Shown: positions 8,271 through 18,048 of the stretch, one piece after another
Layout of the letters: each line of letters begins with the position of its first letter
Position numbering within the stretch: the stretch's first letter is position 1
Source: an uncultured SAR86 cluster bacterium
Lineage (GTDB): Bacteria > Pseudomonadota > Gammaproteobacteria > Magnimaribacterales > D2472
Assembly: GCA_902551185.1 (NCBI GenBank)
Contig: CACDCN010000008.1
Location: forward strand, 1-50,211
Reading direction: 5' to 3'
DNA length: 50,211 nucleotides
The notes under the pieces: model-generated
What the model saw: only the letters and a program-made list of their open reading frames with translations
Databases searched by the model: none
What the model was told of the DNA's origin: nothing
Program-made: the position numbers and the translations under genes

Positions 8271-9621
8271 TACATTAAATAGTAAAAAAGAAACATTTAA
8301 AGCTATTGATTCTAATCATGTAAAAATATATGCATGCGGACCAACTGTTTATAATTATGCTCATATAGGCAATGCGAGAATGGCAGTTGTTTTTGATACT
8401 TTTGTAAGGACGCTAAGGGCTGTTTATCCAAAAGTAACCTATGTATCTAATATTACAGATATTGACGATAAGATTATTGAAGCAGCAAAAGAACAAGAAG
8501 TTGAAATATCTCAAATAACAGACAAGTACACAAAAATTTATAATGAAGATATGGCAAGACTTAATGTTTTACCGCCAGATGTTCAACCCAAGGCTACAGA
8601 ATTTATCCCTGAAATGATCAATTTAATTGAAGATTTGATTAGTAAAGATTTTGCTTATGAAAAAGAAGGACATGTCTTATTTCATGTGCCTTTGTATTTA
8701 AATTATGGAAAATTATCAAATAGAAATAGGGAAGAACAGATAGCGGGTAGCAGAGTAGAAGTAGCACCTTTTAAAAAAGACCCAGCAGATTTTATTTTAT
8801 GGAAACCAAGTGATGATACACAACCCGGGTGGGATTCTCCATGGGGGATTGGAAGACCAGGATGGCATACAGAGTGCTCAGCTATGTCTGAAAAAACACT
8901 TGGATTGCCATTTGATATACATGGAGGAGGAAGAGACTTAATCTTTCCTCATCATGAAAATGAAATTGCACAAAGTTGCTGCTCTTCAGCAAGTATCGAT
9001 GATCCAACTTCTTATGCTAGATATTGGATGCACAATGGATTTGTTACGATTGATGGAGAAAAAATGTCTAAATCTCTAGGGAATATTATTTTAGTAAAAG
9101 ACTTAATTGAAGATCACCATGGAGAGGTTATTAGGCTAGCACTTTTATCATCTCACTACAGACAAGGACTTGATTGGAATGAAAAAATAATCCATCAATC
9201 TAAAAAACTATTAGATAAACTTTATGCCATTCTTAAAGATTTAGAAAATACTAATCAAGATGATTCAATTCAATCAAACAAAGATGTAATTGGACCATTG
9301 ATGGACGATTTAAATACACCCGGCTTAATTGCAGAATTAAATAAAATAGTTAAAGAATTTAGCACGATAAAAGATGATGAAAAGCCAGCTGTTAAATCAA
9401 AATTAATCTTTATTGGATCGATACTTGGAATCCTTGGAGATAAAAATTTTAATCATGTTTCTGATGAGTTTAAAAATAAAATAGAAGAACTAATTCAAAA
9501 AAGAACAGAAGCTAAGCAGGATAAAAGTTTTGATAAAGCAGATAAAATAAGACAAGAACTACTAGACCTAGGGGTTGAAATAAAGGATAGCAGCGACGGA
9601 ACTAGTTGGAACCTTAAATAG
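8236..9621 (+). CDS. cysS: Cysteinyl-tRNA synthetase
   Basis: This class I aminoacyl-tRNA synthetase charges tRNA-Cys. ACGPTVYNYAHIGNAR holds a zinc-ligand Cys and the HIGH-type motif (HIGN here). GWHTECSAM, FPHHENEIAQS and KMSKSLGN supply the remaining zinc ligands and the second ATP-binding motif. Length (about 460 residues) is normal. The ORF track starts it at a TTG (8221), but family alignment of the N-terminus (LKIFNTL near the start) favours ATG 8236 or GTG 8248. I chose 8236 as the first ATG. All these starts lie inside the end of the queD-like gene, implying translational coupling. The stop overlaps the GTG of the next gene by one base. Confidence 0.95.
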   Translation: MEPIVQHLKIFNTLNSKKETFKAIDSNHVKIYACGPTVYNYAHIGNARMAVVFDTFVRTLRAVYPKVTYVSNITDIDDKIIEAAKEQEVEISQITDKYTKIYNEDMARLNVLPPDVQPKATEFIPEMINLIEDLISKDFAYEKEGHVLFHVPLYLNYGKLSNRNREEQIAGSRVEVAPFKKDPADFILWKPSDDTQPGWDSPWGIGRPGWHTECSAMSEKTLGLPFDIHGGGRDLIFPHHENEIAQSCCSSASIDDPTSYARYWMHNGFVTIDGEKMSKSLGNIILVKDLIEDHHGEVIRLALLSSHYRQGLDWNEKIIHQSKKLLDKLYAILKDLENTNQDDSIQSNKDVIGPLMDDLNTPGLIAELNKIVKEFSTIKDDEKPAVKSKLIFIGSILGILGDKNFNHVSDEFKNKIEELIQKRTEAKQDKSFDKADKIRQELLDLGVEIKDSSDGTSWNLK

Positions 9622-10220
9622 TGGGAATTCATTCAACAATTAATCTGCCTGAATCGTATACAGATCTAGATCAAACTCTTAATAGTGCTGATTTAATACT
9701 TTCTGATGCTGTTGCTAATGCAACAACTCTTTTTCATACACCAGTAGTATCTTCAATTAACGGAAAAGAAGTTGTATCAAGAGTGATGGTTTTGAGAGAG
9801 TTTAATTTAGCTAAAAAAATGATGAGATTTCATACCGATTATAGGGCCGCTAAAATAAAACACTTTACAGAAAATAATAACGTATCAGTAATTGGTTATG
9901 ATCCCGATTTAAAAATACAAATAAAATTACAAGGAAAAATTAGAGTTCATTATGATGATGAGGTTACAGAGTCAGCGTGGAAGGAATCTAATGGACGTTC
10001 AAAGAAATGCTATTCAATAAAAGATGGGTCGACAAAAGAAATACTAGAACCATCTGAATATGATATTAAAGATTTTGAAGTTGAAGATGGTTATGAAAAT
10101 TTTGCAGTTTTAATTTTTAACTTTGATTCTTTAGAATTTCTATATTTAAAAAGTTCAGGACATAGACGAGCAATTCATAGATGGGGGAATGATTTAAAAT
10201 CAACTTGGTTAGTCCCTTAA
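9621..10220 (+). CDS. Pyridoxamine 5'-phosphate oxidase-family flavoprotein
   Basis: A 199-residue split-barrel FMN-binding protein starting with GTG in a TAGTG overlap with the cysS stop. SRVMVLREFNL and MMRFHTDYRAAKIKHF resemble the FMN-phosphate binding strands of the PNPOx fold. The C-terminal EFLYLKSSGHRRAIHRW...TWLVP matches the family ending. Canonical PdxH has a different C-terminal substrate motif (RLHDR), so this is more likely one of the broader PNPOx-like group than a proven vitamin B6 enzyme. The reductant and substrate are unknown. Confidence 0.75.
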   Translation: MGIHSTINLPESYTDLDQTLNSADLILSDAVANATTLFHTPVVSSINGKEVVSRVMVLREFNLAKKMMRFHTDYRAAKIKHFTENNNVSVIGYDPDLKIQIKLQGKIRVHYDDEVTESAWKESNGRSKKCYSIKDGSTKEILEPSEYDIKDFEVEDGYENFAVLIFNFDSLEFLYLKSSGHRRAIHRWGNDLKSTWLVP

Positions 10221-10276
10221 TATAATAAATAATGTATTATTTATACTCATTTTTAAATTTTATCGAGGAGAAAGAA

Positions 10277-10762
10277 ATGAAAAAAATATTTTTATTAAGT
10301 ATTTTAGTTTTTGCTACAGGTTCTATCTTTGCTGATGGGCACACAGCAGCTGAAAAAGAGGTCTTAAAGGCTTTGGCTGAATATTTTGATGCTAGGAACG
10401 CTCAAGATTGGGAAAAAGCTGTCACATTTGAAAGTAAAGCTGGTACTTATAATACAAACTCTGATGGAAGCTTCCATAAACCGTTAATAAAACAATCAGC
10501 TGAAGATTGGGCTAACTCAAATCAAGGCGGATCTTTAAATATTTATTATCCTGAAGCAGTTATGCTTTCTAAAGATGTAGCTTTTGTTAGATTTTATTAT
10601 GAAGGTATGACAGAAGTTTCTGGTATCACAAAACCGTATAGAACCAGAGTTACAATGACCTGGGTTAAAGAAAATGGAAATTGGGTAACTAGAACTCAAC
10701 ATTATTCTGCCGCTGCTTATGGAGGTGTCCATATTTCTCAAGCAAGCGATTTTCAAGATTAA
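10277..10762 (+). CDS. Secreted NTF2-like (SnoaL/DUF4440-type) protein
   Basis: The ORF track begins at 10232, but a strong GAGGAG ribosome binding site and a signal peptide (MKKIFLLSILVFATGSIFA) place the start at 10277, giving 161 residues. After cleavage, a cone-shaped NTF2-like domain is suggested by the early helix (EVLKALAEYFDARNAQDWEKAV) followed by alternating beta strands ending in TMTWVKENGNWVTRTQHYS. Such domains bind small ligands or act as accessory folds. No catalytic role can be assigned. A clear intrinsic terminator follows. Confidence 0.65.
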   Translation: MKKIFLLSILVFATGSIFADGHTAAEKEVLKALAEYFDARNAQDWEKAVTFESKAGTYNTNSDGSFHKPLIKQSAEDWANSNQGGSLNIYYPEAVMLSKDVAFVRFYYEGMTEVSGITKPYRTRVTMTWVKENGNWVTRTQHYSAAAYGGVHISQASDFQD

Positions 10763-10773
10763 TTTTATTTAAT

Positions 10774-10802
10774 AAAAAACCCTCTTACATAGAGGGTTTT
10801 TT
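10774..10802 (+). terminator. Intrinsic terminator
   Basis: AAAAAACCCTC, a 7-base loop and GAGGGTTTTTT form a strong hairpin with a U-tract, 12 bases after the NTF2-like gene. The A-tract on the other side means it can also terminate the minus-strand tRNA-Arg transcript. Confidence 0.85.
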
Positions 10803-10804
10803 AT

Positions 10805-10879
10805 TGGTGCCCTCTGCAGGAATCGAACCTGCAACTAATCCTTAGGAGGGATTTGTTATATCCATTTAACTAAGAAGGC
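10805..10879 (-). tRNA. tRNA-Arg (anticodon CCT)
   Basis: On the minus strand the cloverleaf reads acceptor GCCTTCT / AGAGGGC (seven pairs, one G-U), D arm GTTA...TAAC, anticodon arm AATCC-CTCCTAA-GGATT, and T arm GCAGG-TTCGATT-CCTGC. The anticodon CCT decodes AGG. CCA is encoded. It lies antisense between the terminator and thrS. Confidence 0.95.
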
Positions 10880-10949
10880 TTTAAAATTGTTTTTTATTTC
10901 ATAATAAATAACTTTATAAAAAAATTGAGATCCAATCTATAATATATAT

Positions 10950-12875
10950 ATGAAAATTACTTTACCTGACAAAAGTGTAAGAGATTTACCAGATGGATCC
11001 TCTGGTTATGATGTAGCAAAAGATATTGGTCCAGGGTTAGCTAAATCCGCTGTGGCAATCATTGTTAACGGCGAAAAAAAAGATTTACATGATATTATCG
11101 AAAAGGATTCAACAGCGTCAATAATTACAATAGATTCAGAAGATGGTCTTGAAATAATGAGACACACTCTTGCTGCACAGGTTCTAGCAAAAGCTTTAAA
11201 AAATCTTTATCCAAAATCTTATTTAGCAATTGGACCAACGATTGAAGATGGCTTTTATTATGATATTGAAACAAGTCAATCAATATCAGTAGATGATCTT
11301 GAGAAAATTGAAAAAGAAATGAATAAAATTATTTCTTCAAAATCATCTATAACTAAGAGAATCGCAAGTAAGAAAGATGCATTAAAAGTTTTTAAATCCC
11401 TTGAAGAGCCATATAAACAAACAATTATTAATGAATCAGATCAAAAAGATAATTTTCAGCTTTATTATCAAGATCAAGATAGTTTTGTAGATTTATGTAA
11501 AGGACCCCATCTACCAAATTTGAGTTTTATAGGATCTTTTAAGTTAACGAAGGTTTCTGGAGCATATTGGAAAGGAGACTCTAAGAATACTATGCTTACA
11601 AGAATTTATGGTACTGCTTGGAATAGCGACAAAGATCTAAATAAGCACTTAAATTCAATTGAAGAAGCGCAAAAAAGAGATCATAGAAAGCTTGGGAAAG
11701 AAATGGATTTGTTTCACTTTCAAGATGAGGCCCCAGGAATGGTCTTTTGGCATCCAGATGGATGGACCATTTATAGACAATTACAAAACTTTGTAAGACA
11801 AAAGATTGAGAGCAATGGTTATGTTGAGATTAATACACCATTAGTAATTGATAGGAAATTATGGGAAGCATCAGGACATTGGGATAAGTATCGAGAAAAT
11901 ATGTTTATCACTGAAATAGATGAAGAACATGCAAATGAAAAAAGAGTTAACGCATTAAAGCCGATGAACTGTCCTGGCCATGTTCAAATTTATAATCAAG
12001 GAATAAAGTCCTACAAAGATTTGCCATTAAGATTTGCAGAATTTGGTGCCTGCCATAGATATGAGCCATCTGGAACGATGCATGGGCTCATGAGAGTTCG
12101 CGGGTTTACTCAGGATGATGGACATATCTTCTGTACAGAGGATCAAATAGAATCAGAAACAGGACTATTTATAAATTTATTATCCGATATATATGCTGAT
12201 TTAGGATTTAAAGATTTTAATATTAAATTATCTACAAGACCTGAAGTTAGAGTAGGGTCAGATAAAACATGGGATAAGGCTGAGCAAGCACTTGAATCAG
12301 CAATAAAAAATTTGGGATACCCATATAAGCTAGATGAAGGAGATGGTGCATTTTATGGCCCAAAATTAGACTTTGTTTTAACAGATGCAATTGGAAGGGC
12401 ATGGCAATGTGGCACCTTTCAATTAGATTTTAATTTAGCAGATAGGTTGGATGCTGAATTTGTAGGCGAAGATGGAAAAAAACATATCCCAGTTATGATT
12501 CATAGAGCAGTTCTAGGATCTTTTGAGAGATTTATTGGTATTCTTATAGAAAATTATTCAGGTAAGCTACCTTTTTGGCTTGCTCCTAAACAGGTTGTAG
12601 TAGCCTCAATAGTCTCTGAAGTTAACGATTATGTTATGGAAATTCAAGAATTATTTAAAAATAAAGGCATCAGGACTGAAGTAGATCTAAGAAATGAAAA
12701 AATTAGTTACAAAGTAAGAGAACACAGCTCTAAAAAAGTACCTATTATTTTAGCAATTGGAAAAAATGAAAAAGCTAATAATACTGTCTCTATTAGAAGA
12801 ATAGGCAGTAATGATTCGAAAGTGATGGATTTAAATAAAGCAGTTCAAGAAATTACTAAAGAAAATACTATATGA
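10950..12875 (+). CDS. thrS: Threonyl-tRNA synthetase
   Basis: A full-length, 641-residue class II synthetase. The N-terminal TGS domain (residues 1-60) is followed by the editing domain: [12 protein letters not shown] near residue 73 carries the HxxxH-like site, and [10 protein letters not shown] is also present. The catalytic core includes [44 protein letters not shown] and the C-terminal anticodon-binding domain (residues ~535-641). A TATAAT at 10938-10943 sits only six bases before the ATG and no Shine-Dalgarno is visible, so the mRNA may be leaderless or nearly so. yidD overlaps its stop by four bases. Confidence 0.97.
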   Translation: MKITLPDKSVRDLPDGSSGYDVAKDIGPGLAKSAVAIIVNGEKKDLHDIIEKDSTASIITIDSEDGLEIMRHTLAAQVLAKALKNLYPKSYLAIGPTIEDGFYYDIETSQSISVDDLEKIEKEMNKIISSKSSITKRIASKKDALKVFKSLEEPYKQTIINESDQKDNFQLYYQDQDSFVDLCKGPHLPNLSFIGSFKLTKVSGAYWKGDSKNTMLTRIYGTAWNSDKDLNKHLNSIEEAQKRDHRKLGKEMDLFHFQDEAPGMVFWHPDGWTIYRQLQNFVRQKIESNGYVEINTPLVIDRKLWEASGHWDKYRENMFITEIDEEHANEKRVNALKPMNCPGHVQIYNQGIKSYKDLPLRFAEFGACHRYEPSGTMHGLMRVRGFTQDDGHIFCTEDQIESETGLFINLLSDIYADLGFKDFNIKLSTRPEVRVGSDKTWDKAEQALESAIKNLGYPYKLDEGDGAFYGPKLDFVLTDAIGRAWQCGTFQLDFNLADRLDAEFVGEDGKKHIPVMIHRAVLGSFERFIGILIENYSGKLPFWLAPKQVVVASIVSEVNDYVMEIQELFKNKGIRTEVDLRNEKISYKVREHSSKKVPIILAIGKNEKANNTVSIRRIGSNDSKVMDLNKAVQEITKENTI

Positions 12876-13069
12876 TTGCTAAAATCTTCATACTACCAAT
12901 AAGGTTCTATAGATACTTTATTTCACCCTTATTTCCTCCAACATGCAGATTTCAGCCCACTTGTTCAGCATATGCAATTGAGGTAATTTTAGAAAAAGGC
13001 GTTTTTAGGGGCACATTTCTTGCAATACAAAGGGTTTTAAAGTGCCATCCTTGGCATAATTCTCAATAA
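12872..13069 (+). CDS. yidD: Membrane protein insertion efficiency factor YidD
   Basis: A 65-residue protein with the family's signature [14 protein letters not shown] preceded by an amphipathic [10 protein letters not shown] helix and followed by HPW. YidD assists YidC-dependent insertion of inner-membrane proteins. In most bacteria it sits between rnpA and yidC; here it overlaps the thrS stop (ATGA) and is alone, so the usual cluster appears broken up. Length is slightly below the common 70-85 residues. Confidence 0.93.
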   Translation: MIAKIFILPIRFYRYFISPLFPPTCRFQPTCSAYAIEVILEKGVFRGTFLAIQRVLKCHPWHNSQ

Positions 13070-13076
13070 AAACGGG

Positions 13077-13097
13077 TTTTTTTAGCACCTAAAAAAA
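13077..13097. repeat. AT-rich inverted repeat after yidD
   Basis: TTTTTTTAG-CAC-CTAAAAAAA is a perfect 9-base inverted repeat with a 3-base spacer. It could be a weak terminator for the thrS-yidD transcript (an AAAAACGGGTTTTTTT element overlaps it) or a promoter-proximal element of the TonB receptor. The role is not decided. Confidence 0.35.
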
Positions 13098-13108
13098 ATA
13101 TATTTTTC

Positions 13109-13128
13109 TATCATATTCTTATATGATA
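13109..13128. promoter_or_regulatory. Palindrome upstream of the TonB receptor gene (candidate operator)
   Basis: TATCATAT-TCTT-ATATGATA is a perfect 8-base inverted repeat with a 4-base spacer, 50 bases before the receptor ATG and overlapping plausible -10 sequences (TATGAT). The dyad spacing suits a dimeric regulator. It is not a recognisable Fur box. Confidence 0.4.
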
Positions 13129-13177
13129 TGATTCACACATAATTTATGCGTTCATACGTAGCAATAAAGGGGGTTAT

Positions 13178-16069
13178 ATGAACAATTTTTTAAAAATTAC
13201 ATTTAGTTTTTGTGCATTCTTTTCGTTAGCTTTTTCAACGAATATAGTTTCACAAGAAATTGAAGAAGTTGTTGTTACAGCAACTAAAAAGGAAGAGTCT
13301 ATTCAGGACTTGGCAATATCAATCGAGGCATTTACTGCTGAAAGCATGGAAGAGAATATGATTGAAGATGCTTCTGACTTACAAGAAGTAGTCCCAGGCT
13401 TAATTATCGATAAAGGTATTGGTTCAGGTGCTTCATATGCGATACGTGGTACTGGATCATATGGTGTTGGTGCTGCAGTTGTAGGAGCAGTAGTTGTATC
13501 TACTAACGGACATGATGCAGGCACATCATCATTTGCTGATATAGGTTTCTTTGATGTTGAGCGTGTTGAGGTTCTTAAAGGTCCTCAAGGTACTCTATTT
13601 GGAAGAAATGCTGTTGTAGGTGTTATTAATACCGTTACAAAAAGACCAACATCTGAATTAGAAGGAAGCTGGGATGTTACTATGGGTGACTATGATGCAG
13701 TAACTTCAGAATTTATGTTGAATGTTCCAGTCTCAGACACAATTAGTGCAAGACTTGCATATACTTCAGTTGATAGAGACGGTTTTTCAACAAATATAAG
13801 AGATAATAAGAAATTTAATGATAAACATGCTTATGGAGCAAGATTATCTGTAGATTTCGATGTCAGTGAAAAAACAAGAATTATGTTGACCGCTGATATG
13901 TATAAAACAGATGACAATAGAAATAATATCGGTGCACCATTTTGTGAAAGCCATGGTTTGTTAGGTTGTAACCCACTAACACAAGGTAGTCCAAACGTGC
14001 CAGCTGACTCAAGAGGTAGTACAGCTGCATTATTTAATGTTGTTGCTGGCTTAAAGCAATCAGCTTACAGTAATTCATATGCAGGTATGCCAACACCGGA
14101 TAATTTCCGTGAAGCATATTTAACTAGAAGACCTGAGCAAAATTCAGAATATAATTTCTCTCAGTTACATATAGAGCATGATATAAGCGATGAGCTAATG
14201 TTGTCAGCTAAAGTTTCTTATCAAAAGAGATTCTATTATCACATGAATGATAATGACTACTCCCACACTACTGCACCATTACCAGGGATTCTTAATGCAC
14301 AGCTTGGTGCTTTGATTCCTTCAATAGAATGGATGGGTAGCTTTGGTGGTACCTTTAATGGAAATGAATATGGATTTACTGAGTTGATTACTGGTGATAG
14401 AACTTATGAGTTCTCTCATTCAGACTTCTTTTCAACTCAAGCAGAAATTAACATAATTTCAAGCTTTGACGGCCCAATGAACTATACAGCTGGTATCTAC
14501 ATGTACGATGGTAGAAACCATAACAGATATCAAGTTCAAACAGCTGCATGGAATATGACAGGTAACTTTGGTCAACATCCATATGGAGCTGCTTTATATG
14601 GTGGTGCATTTGCTGCATACGGTGGTATACCTTTCTATCAAACATGGGTTCTTGGTGGTTTATCAGGATCTGCAGTTTGTGGATCTGGTGTATTAGGACC
14701 AGTAGCGGCAGCAGTACCTAGTACAGCTAACCCAGCTTGTTTAAGTGGATTGTTAGCTGCGCAAGGGATCGCACCGTATCATATTCCAACCACAATATCT
14801 GGTTATTTAAATGATGACCATGTTAGAACAAAATCAACAGCAGTATATGGTGAGCTTTACTATGATTTAAGTGAAGATACTATGTTAACAGTTGGTTATA
14901 GATGGAATGATGATGTTGTAAAAGATACTCTTATGACTTGTTTAACAGACTTTGATTGTCCTCTTTACCCTGCCTCTCAATGGGCTACTGGTGAGTATGG
15001 ATTTCATCCAAACTATGAAGTGATTGCAAATGATGCTACTGCATATAAACTTTCTATTAAGCATAATATATCTGATAACCAAATGGTTTATGCTAGTTAT
15101 ACAACTGCTAATAAAGCAGGTGGTAGTAACCCAGTTATCGGACTAATTCCTGATCCATATGACCCTGAAGAGACAGGTGTTTTTGAAATAGGAACTAAAA
15201 GCATTCTATTTGATGGAGCAATGTTATTTAATGCAACCTTCTTCATGAATGATACTAAAGGTATGCTTATTTCAAATATTGAAAATGCTGGATCAGTTAA
15301 CTATAACGTTGATGCTGAAATTACAGGTTTTGAAGGTAATTTAATAGCTTACTTAGGTGAAAGCACAAGCTTGGATATGAGCTGGTTACTTGTTGAAAGT
15401 GAACTAGGTGAGGCAACTATGCCTGATCCTATTAACCCTGGTGGCATAGTAGCGTTATTAGATGTTAATCCAGCGCTATTTATTCCTGGTGTGGGTTGTG
15501 CCACAGCAACAGGGATGTGTCCTCCAACTGCTTTTGGCGGTGGAGTTGATGGATTGCCATTTGATCCAGCTGGCGCTGTTCAATACGGTTATGGTGTTGA
15601 TTCATCTGGAAATATAATTCCTCTATTTAAATCTGCAGGTTACTTATGTACCGCACCGTTTAATCCTTTAGGTGGAGTTTCGTGTCCAGTGGCACCAGCA
15701 CAGTTAAGTCTTAAAGGTAATAGTGTTCCTCAGTCACCTGAGAGTTCATACAGTATTGGTGTTAACCAGGATTTTGCTACAGGCAATGGAATGGTTACAG
15801 CAAGACTTGCTTACAGATATCAAGCTGAAAGAGAAGGTAACGTGTTCAACCAAGATAGAGCAAGAATGCCTGAGACTGATTACATGGATATGAATATTAC
15901 TTATACACCAAATGATGGTGATTGGTATGTTCGTGTTTATGCTAAAAACTTAAATGATGACCAATATGTTGGTACATGGGCTGCTTCTTCTGCATTGCAA
16001 GGTGGTGCTCAATTTGCTACATATACTGACCCAAGAACTTGGGGTATTCAGTTTGGTTCTAAGTTTTAA
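13178..16069 (+). CDS. TonB-dependent outer-membrane receptor (963 residues)
   Basis: A signal peptide (residues 1-26) is followed by the TonB box EEVVVTATKKEES and a plug domain ending near VINTVTKRP. A 22-strand-type barrel of about 750 residues follows, ending in the terminal aromatic FGSKF. The plug motifs FFDVERVEVLKGPQGTLFGRNAVVGVINT are typical of the large TonB receptor family common in marine Gammaproteobacteria. Several long, Gly/Ala/Pro-rich loops with cysteine pairs (for example SAVCGSGVLG and VGCATATGMC) lie between strands and would be extracellular. The ligand cannot be inferred. The start has an AGGGGG ribosome binding site. It is monocistronic, between the palindrome upstream and a strong terminator. 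Confidence 0.93.
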   Translation: MNNFLKITFSFCAFFSLAFSTNIVSQEIEEVVVTATKKEESIQDLAISIEAFTAESMEENMIEDASDLQEVVPGLIIDKGIGSGASYAIRGTGSYGVGAAVVGAVVVSTNGHDAGTSSFADIGFFDVERVEVLKGPQGTLFGRNAVVGVINTVTKRPTSELEGSWDVTMGDYDAVTSEFMLNVPVSDTISARLAYTSVDRDGFSTNIRDNKKFNDKHAYGARLSVDFDVSEKTRIMLTADMYKTDDNRNNIGAPFCESHGLLGCNPLTQGSPNVPADSRGSTAALFNVVAGLKQSAYSNSYAGMPTPDNFREAYLTRRPEQNSEYNFSQLHIEHDISDELMLSAKVSYQKRFYYHMNDNDYSHTTAPLPGILNAQLGALIPSIEWMGSFGGTFNGNEYGFTELITGDRTYEFSHSDFFSTQAEINIISSFDGPMNYTAGIYMYDGRNHNRYQVQTAAWNMTGNFGQHPYGAALYGGAFAAYGGIPFYQTWVLGGLSGSAVCGSGVLGPVAAAVPSTANPACLSGLLAAQGIAPYHIPTTISGYLNDDHVRTKSTAVYGELYYDLSEDTMLTVGYRWNDDVVKDTLMTCLTDFDCPLYPASQWATGEYGFHPNYEVIANDATAYKLSIKHNISDNQMVYASYTTANKAGGSNPVIGLIPDPYDPEETGVFEIGTKSILFDGAMLFNATFFMNDTKGMLISNIENAGSVNYNVDAEITGFEGNLIAYLGESTSLDMSWLLVESELGEATMPDPINPGGIVALLDVNPALFIPGVGCATATGMCPPTAFGGGVDGLPFDPAGAVQYGYGVDSSGNIIPLFKSAGYLCTAPFNPLGGVSCPVAPAQLSLKGNSVPQSPESSYSIGVNQDFATGNGMVTARLAYRYQAEREGNVFNQDRARMPETDYMDMNITYTPNDGDWYVRVYAKNLNDDQYVGTWAASSALQGGAQFATYTDPRTWGIQFGSKF

Positions 16070-16088
16070 TTAACTAGAATAATTATTA

Positions 16089-16116
16089 AAGCCCAGTTTT
16101 TACTGGGCTTTTTTTT
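16089..16116 (+). terminator. Intrinsic terminator of the TonB receptor gene
   Basis: AAGCCCAGT - TTTT - ACTGGGCTT followed by a long T-tract is a 9-base perfect stem, 19 bases after the stop codon. Confidence 0.92.
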
Positions 16117-16131
16117 ACTTATACTTATACT

Positions 16132-16611
16132 ATGAAACCCTTACCTTACAATCCTGATTCTGTAATAGTCACTAAAGAAATGTGCGATCATAACGGACAT
16201 ATGAATGTTAATTATTATTATCAATTGTTTGATAGCACATACACATCATTTTATATTGATGAATTGGGTTTTGATGAGGCCTATATGGAAAGAGGTTTTT
16301 CAACATTTACTCTAGAAGATAGCATTCGATATTTAAAAGAATTTAGATTAAATGATGTTGTGTATCCATCATTTCAACTATATAAAGCAAACAAAAAACT
16401 TTTACACTTTATTGGAATACTTCAAAACAAAGATAATGAAGTTGCCGCTATTTTTGAAACTGTATTAGGTCATATCGATCTTAATAAAAGAAAGATTGTA
16501 AATTTCTCTGACCAAATGATTGAAAATTTATTAAAAGTTTCTAGTGAACAAAGAAAAATATCAGAATTGCCTTTTGAAGTAAAACTCCATATAAAAGATA
16601 TTGATGAATAA
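16132..16611 (+). CDS. Hotdog-fold acyl-CoA thioesterase
   Basis: A 159-residue 4HBT-like protein. DHNGHMNVNYYYQLFD near residue 20 is the signature of the thioesterase group that contains betainyl-CoA and carnitine-pathway thioesterases (typically D.NGHMN..YY). The remainder has the expected strand pattern (RYLKEFRLNDVVYPSFQL). It probably releases a CoA thioester; the substrate is not known. Its stop overlaps the start of the EEP-family gene, indicating an operon of two. Confidence 0.8.
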   Translation: MKPLPYNPDSVIVTKEMCDHNGHMNVNYYYQLFDSTYTSFYIDELGFDEAYMERGFSTFTLEDSIRYLKEFRLNDVVYPSFQLYKANKKLLHFIGILQNKDNEVAAIFETVLGHIDLNKRKIVNFSDQMIENLLKVSSEQRKISELPFEVKLHIKDIDE

Positions 16612-17605
16612 ATTTATTTTTACGATATCTCTAATTTTTATTTTTTATACTCATCTTATCTATGGTTTTGAATTTAGCGCTATGACGCTTAATGCGCAGA
16701 ATTTATTTGATACCACTGATGACTTAAAAAAAGATGATAAAGCATACCTGCCTATTGAATTAAAACAATCCAAAGCACATATAAGTTCTTGTAATAAAAT
16801 AAAAGTTAAATCATGGAGAGAGGAGTGCTTATACCTAGACTGGGATAAAGAAACTAAAGATATAAAGCTTGCCAACTTAGTTAAGAATATTATTTCATAT
16901 GATAAAAATGGCCCAGATATCCTAGCGCTACAGGAGGTAGAGAATATTAATATTCTTAAACAACTATTTTTATTATTAGAACCTTATGGGTATATAGATT
17001 ATGAGTTATTAGAAAGTAATGATTATCGTGGAATTGATACTGCTTTTATTTCAAAATTTAAAATATTGGATTCAAAACTTCACTACATTACTTTTTCTGG
17101 AGAATTTGAAGATAAAGATACTAGACCAATTTTAGATATTTCAATAAATATAAATAATAGGAATGTAAAAATTTATAATGTACATTTTCCAGCTGGTTAT
17201 CATGATGTTTCGATGAGAATAGACTCTCTTAATTTACTTAAAGAATTATTAAATACCCATAATAAGCCAACAATTGCTTTGGGTGATTTTAATGTAAATA
17301 CTAGAGAAGATAGAAAGCATAAGATTTATCAATCCCAAGAAGATAAATGGATTATTGGTCATTTGAATGGGTGCAATGATTGTAAGGGCACCTATTTTTA
17401 TAATTATGATAAATCTTGGAGCTTTTTAGATACGATCTTTCTTTCTAGGAATAGATCAATAAACTTTATTTCTAACTCAGTTGAAATACATCATACGAAA
17501 GAAAATTCATACTTTGATACTGGCAAGCCTATAAGATTTAATCCTGTTAGTAGAAAAGGGGTGTCAGACCATCTTCCAATGGTTGCAAGGCTCGAATTAA
17601 ATTAA
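16604..17605 (+). CDS. Secreted endonuclease/exonuclease/phosphatase (EEP) family protein
   Basis: The ATG at 16604 is preferred over the TTG at 16601, giving 333 residues with a signal peptide (MNKFIFTISLIFIFYTHLIYG). Domain landmarks in order are MTLNAQNLFD, DILALQEVEN (metal-binding Glu), IDTAFISKF, IYNVHFPAGYH, ALGDFNVN and the terminal GVSDHLPMVARL with the Asp-His pair. It is probably a periplasmic or exported DNase or phosphodiesterase used in nutrient scavenging. Several EEP proteins are instead lipid phosphatases, which remains possible. Confidence 0.85.
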   Translation: MNKFIFTISLIFIFYTHLIYGFEFSAMTLNAQNLFDTTDDLKKDDKAYLPIELKQSKAHISSCNKIKVKSWREECLYLDWDKETKDIKLANLVKNIISYDKNGPDILALQEVENINILKQLFLLLEPYGYIDYELLESNDYRGIDTAFISKFKILDSKLHYITFSGEFEDKDTRPILDISININNRNVKIYNVHFPAGYHDVSMRIDSLNLLKELLNTHNKPTIALGDFNVNTREDRKHKIYQSQEDKWIIGHLNGCNDCKGTYFYNYDKSWSFLDTIFLSRNRSINFISNSVEIHHTKENSYFDTGKPIRFNPVSRKGVSDHLPMVARLELN

Positions 17606-17618
17606 TTAAAAAAAGATT

Positions 17619-18020
17619 TTATCTTCTATGACAATCTGAGCAATCTAGCTCATTACAAGTTTTATGATTTTTATAGTGTGAGAATGCAAGAATCATTGAG
17701 CCTACTACGGTAAAACCTCTTTCACCCGACTCTCCAATAATATTTTCTAGAAGAACTGCAAGAATAAGTATTGTTAACCCTAGAATACCTGTTAAAAGAA
17801 AAGTAATAGTTTGATGATTTTTATATCCTAAACCTAAAGCAAATAAACTAATTGGAGCAGCCAACATTAATAGTAAATAATGTATAAGTTCACTTTCAAT
17901 CGTGAATGCAGATACGCCATAAGCCAAGATAACAACTGCAGGGGCAAAAAAACAATGAATCACGCAGGCCATGGACAAACCCATTGCTAATTTGTCTGAA
18001 TTTAATTGAGTTTTTATCAT
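17619..18020 (-). CDS. MerC-domain small inner-membrane protein
   Basis: A 133-residue protein with four hydrophobic spans. The first contains the cysteine/histidine pair MACVIHCFFAP, and the C-terminus has clustered metal-ligand residues (CNELDCSDCHRR). This is the pattern of chromosomal MerC-like proteins in marine Gammaproteobacteria, where no mercury operon is present and a general metal-transport role is likely. No mer genes occur nearby. It follows the cupin gene on the same strand, so the two may be cotranscribed. Confidence 0.75.
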   Translation of the reverse strand: MIKTQLNSDKLAMGLSMACVIHCFFAPAVVILAYGVSAFTIESELIHYLLLMLAAPISLFALGLGYKNHQTITFLLTGILGLTILILAVLLENIIGESGERGFTVVGSMILAFSHYKNHKTCNELDCSDCHRR

Positions 18021-18048
18021 ATTAGTTTGTTTGGCTTATCATTAAAAA

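Noticed and set aside
17619-18020. Mercury resistance locus
   Set aside because: Only a MerC-like membrane protein is present; there is no merR, merT, merP or merA.
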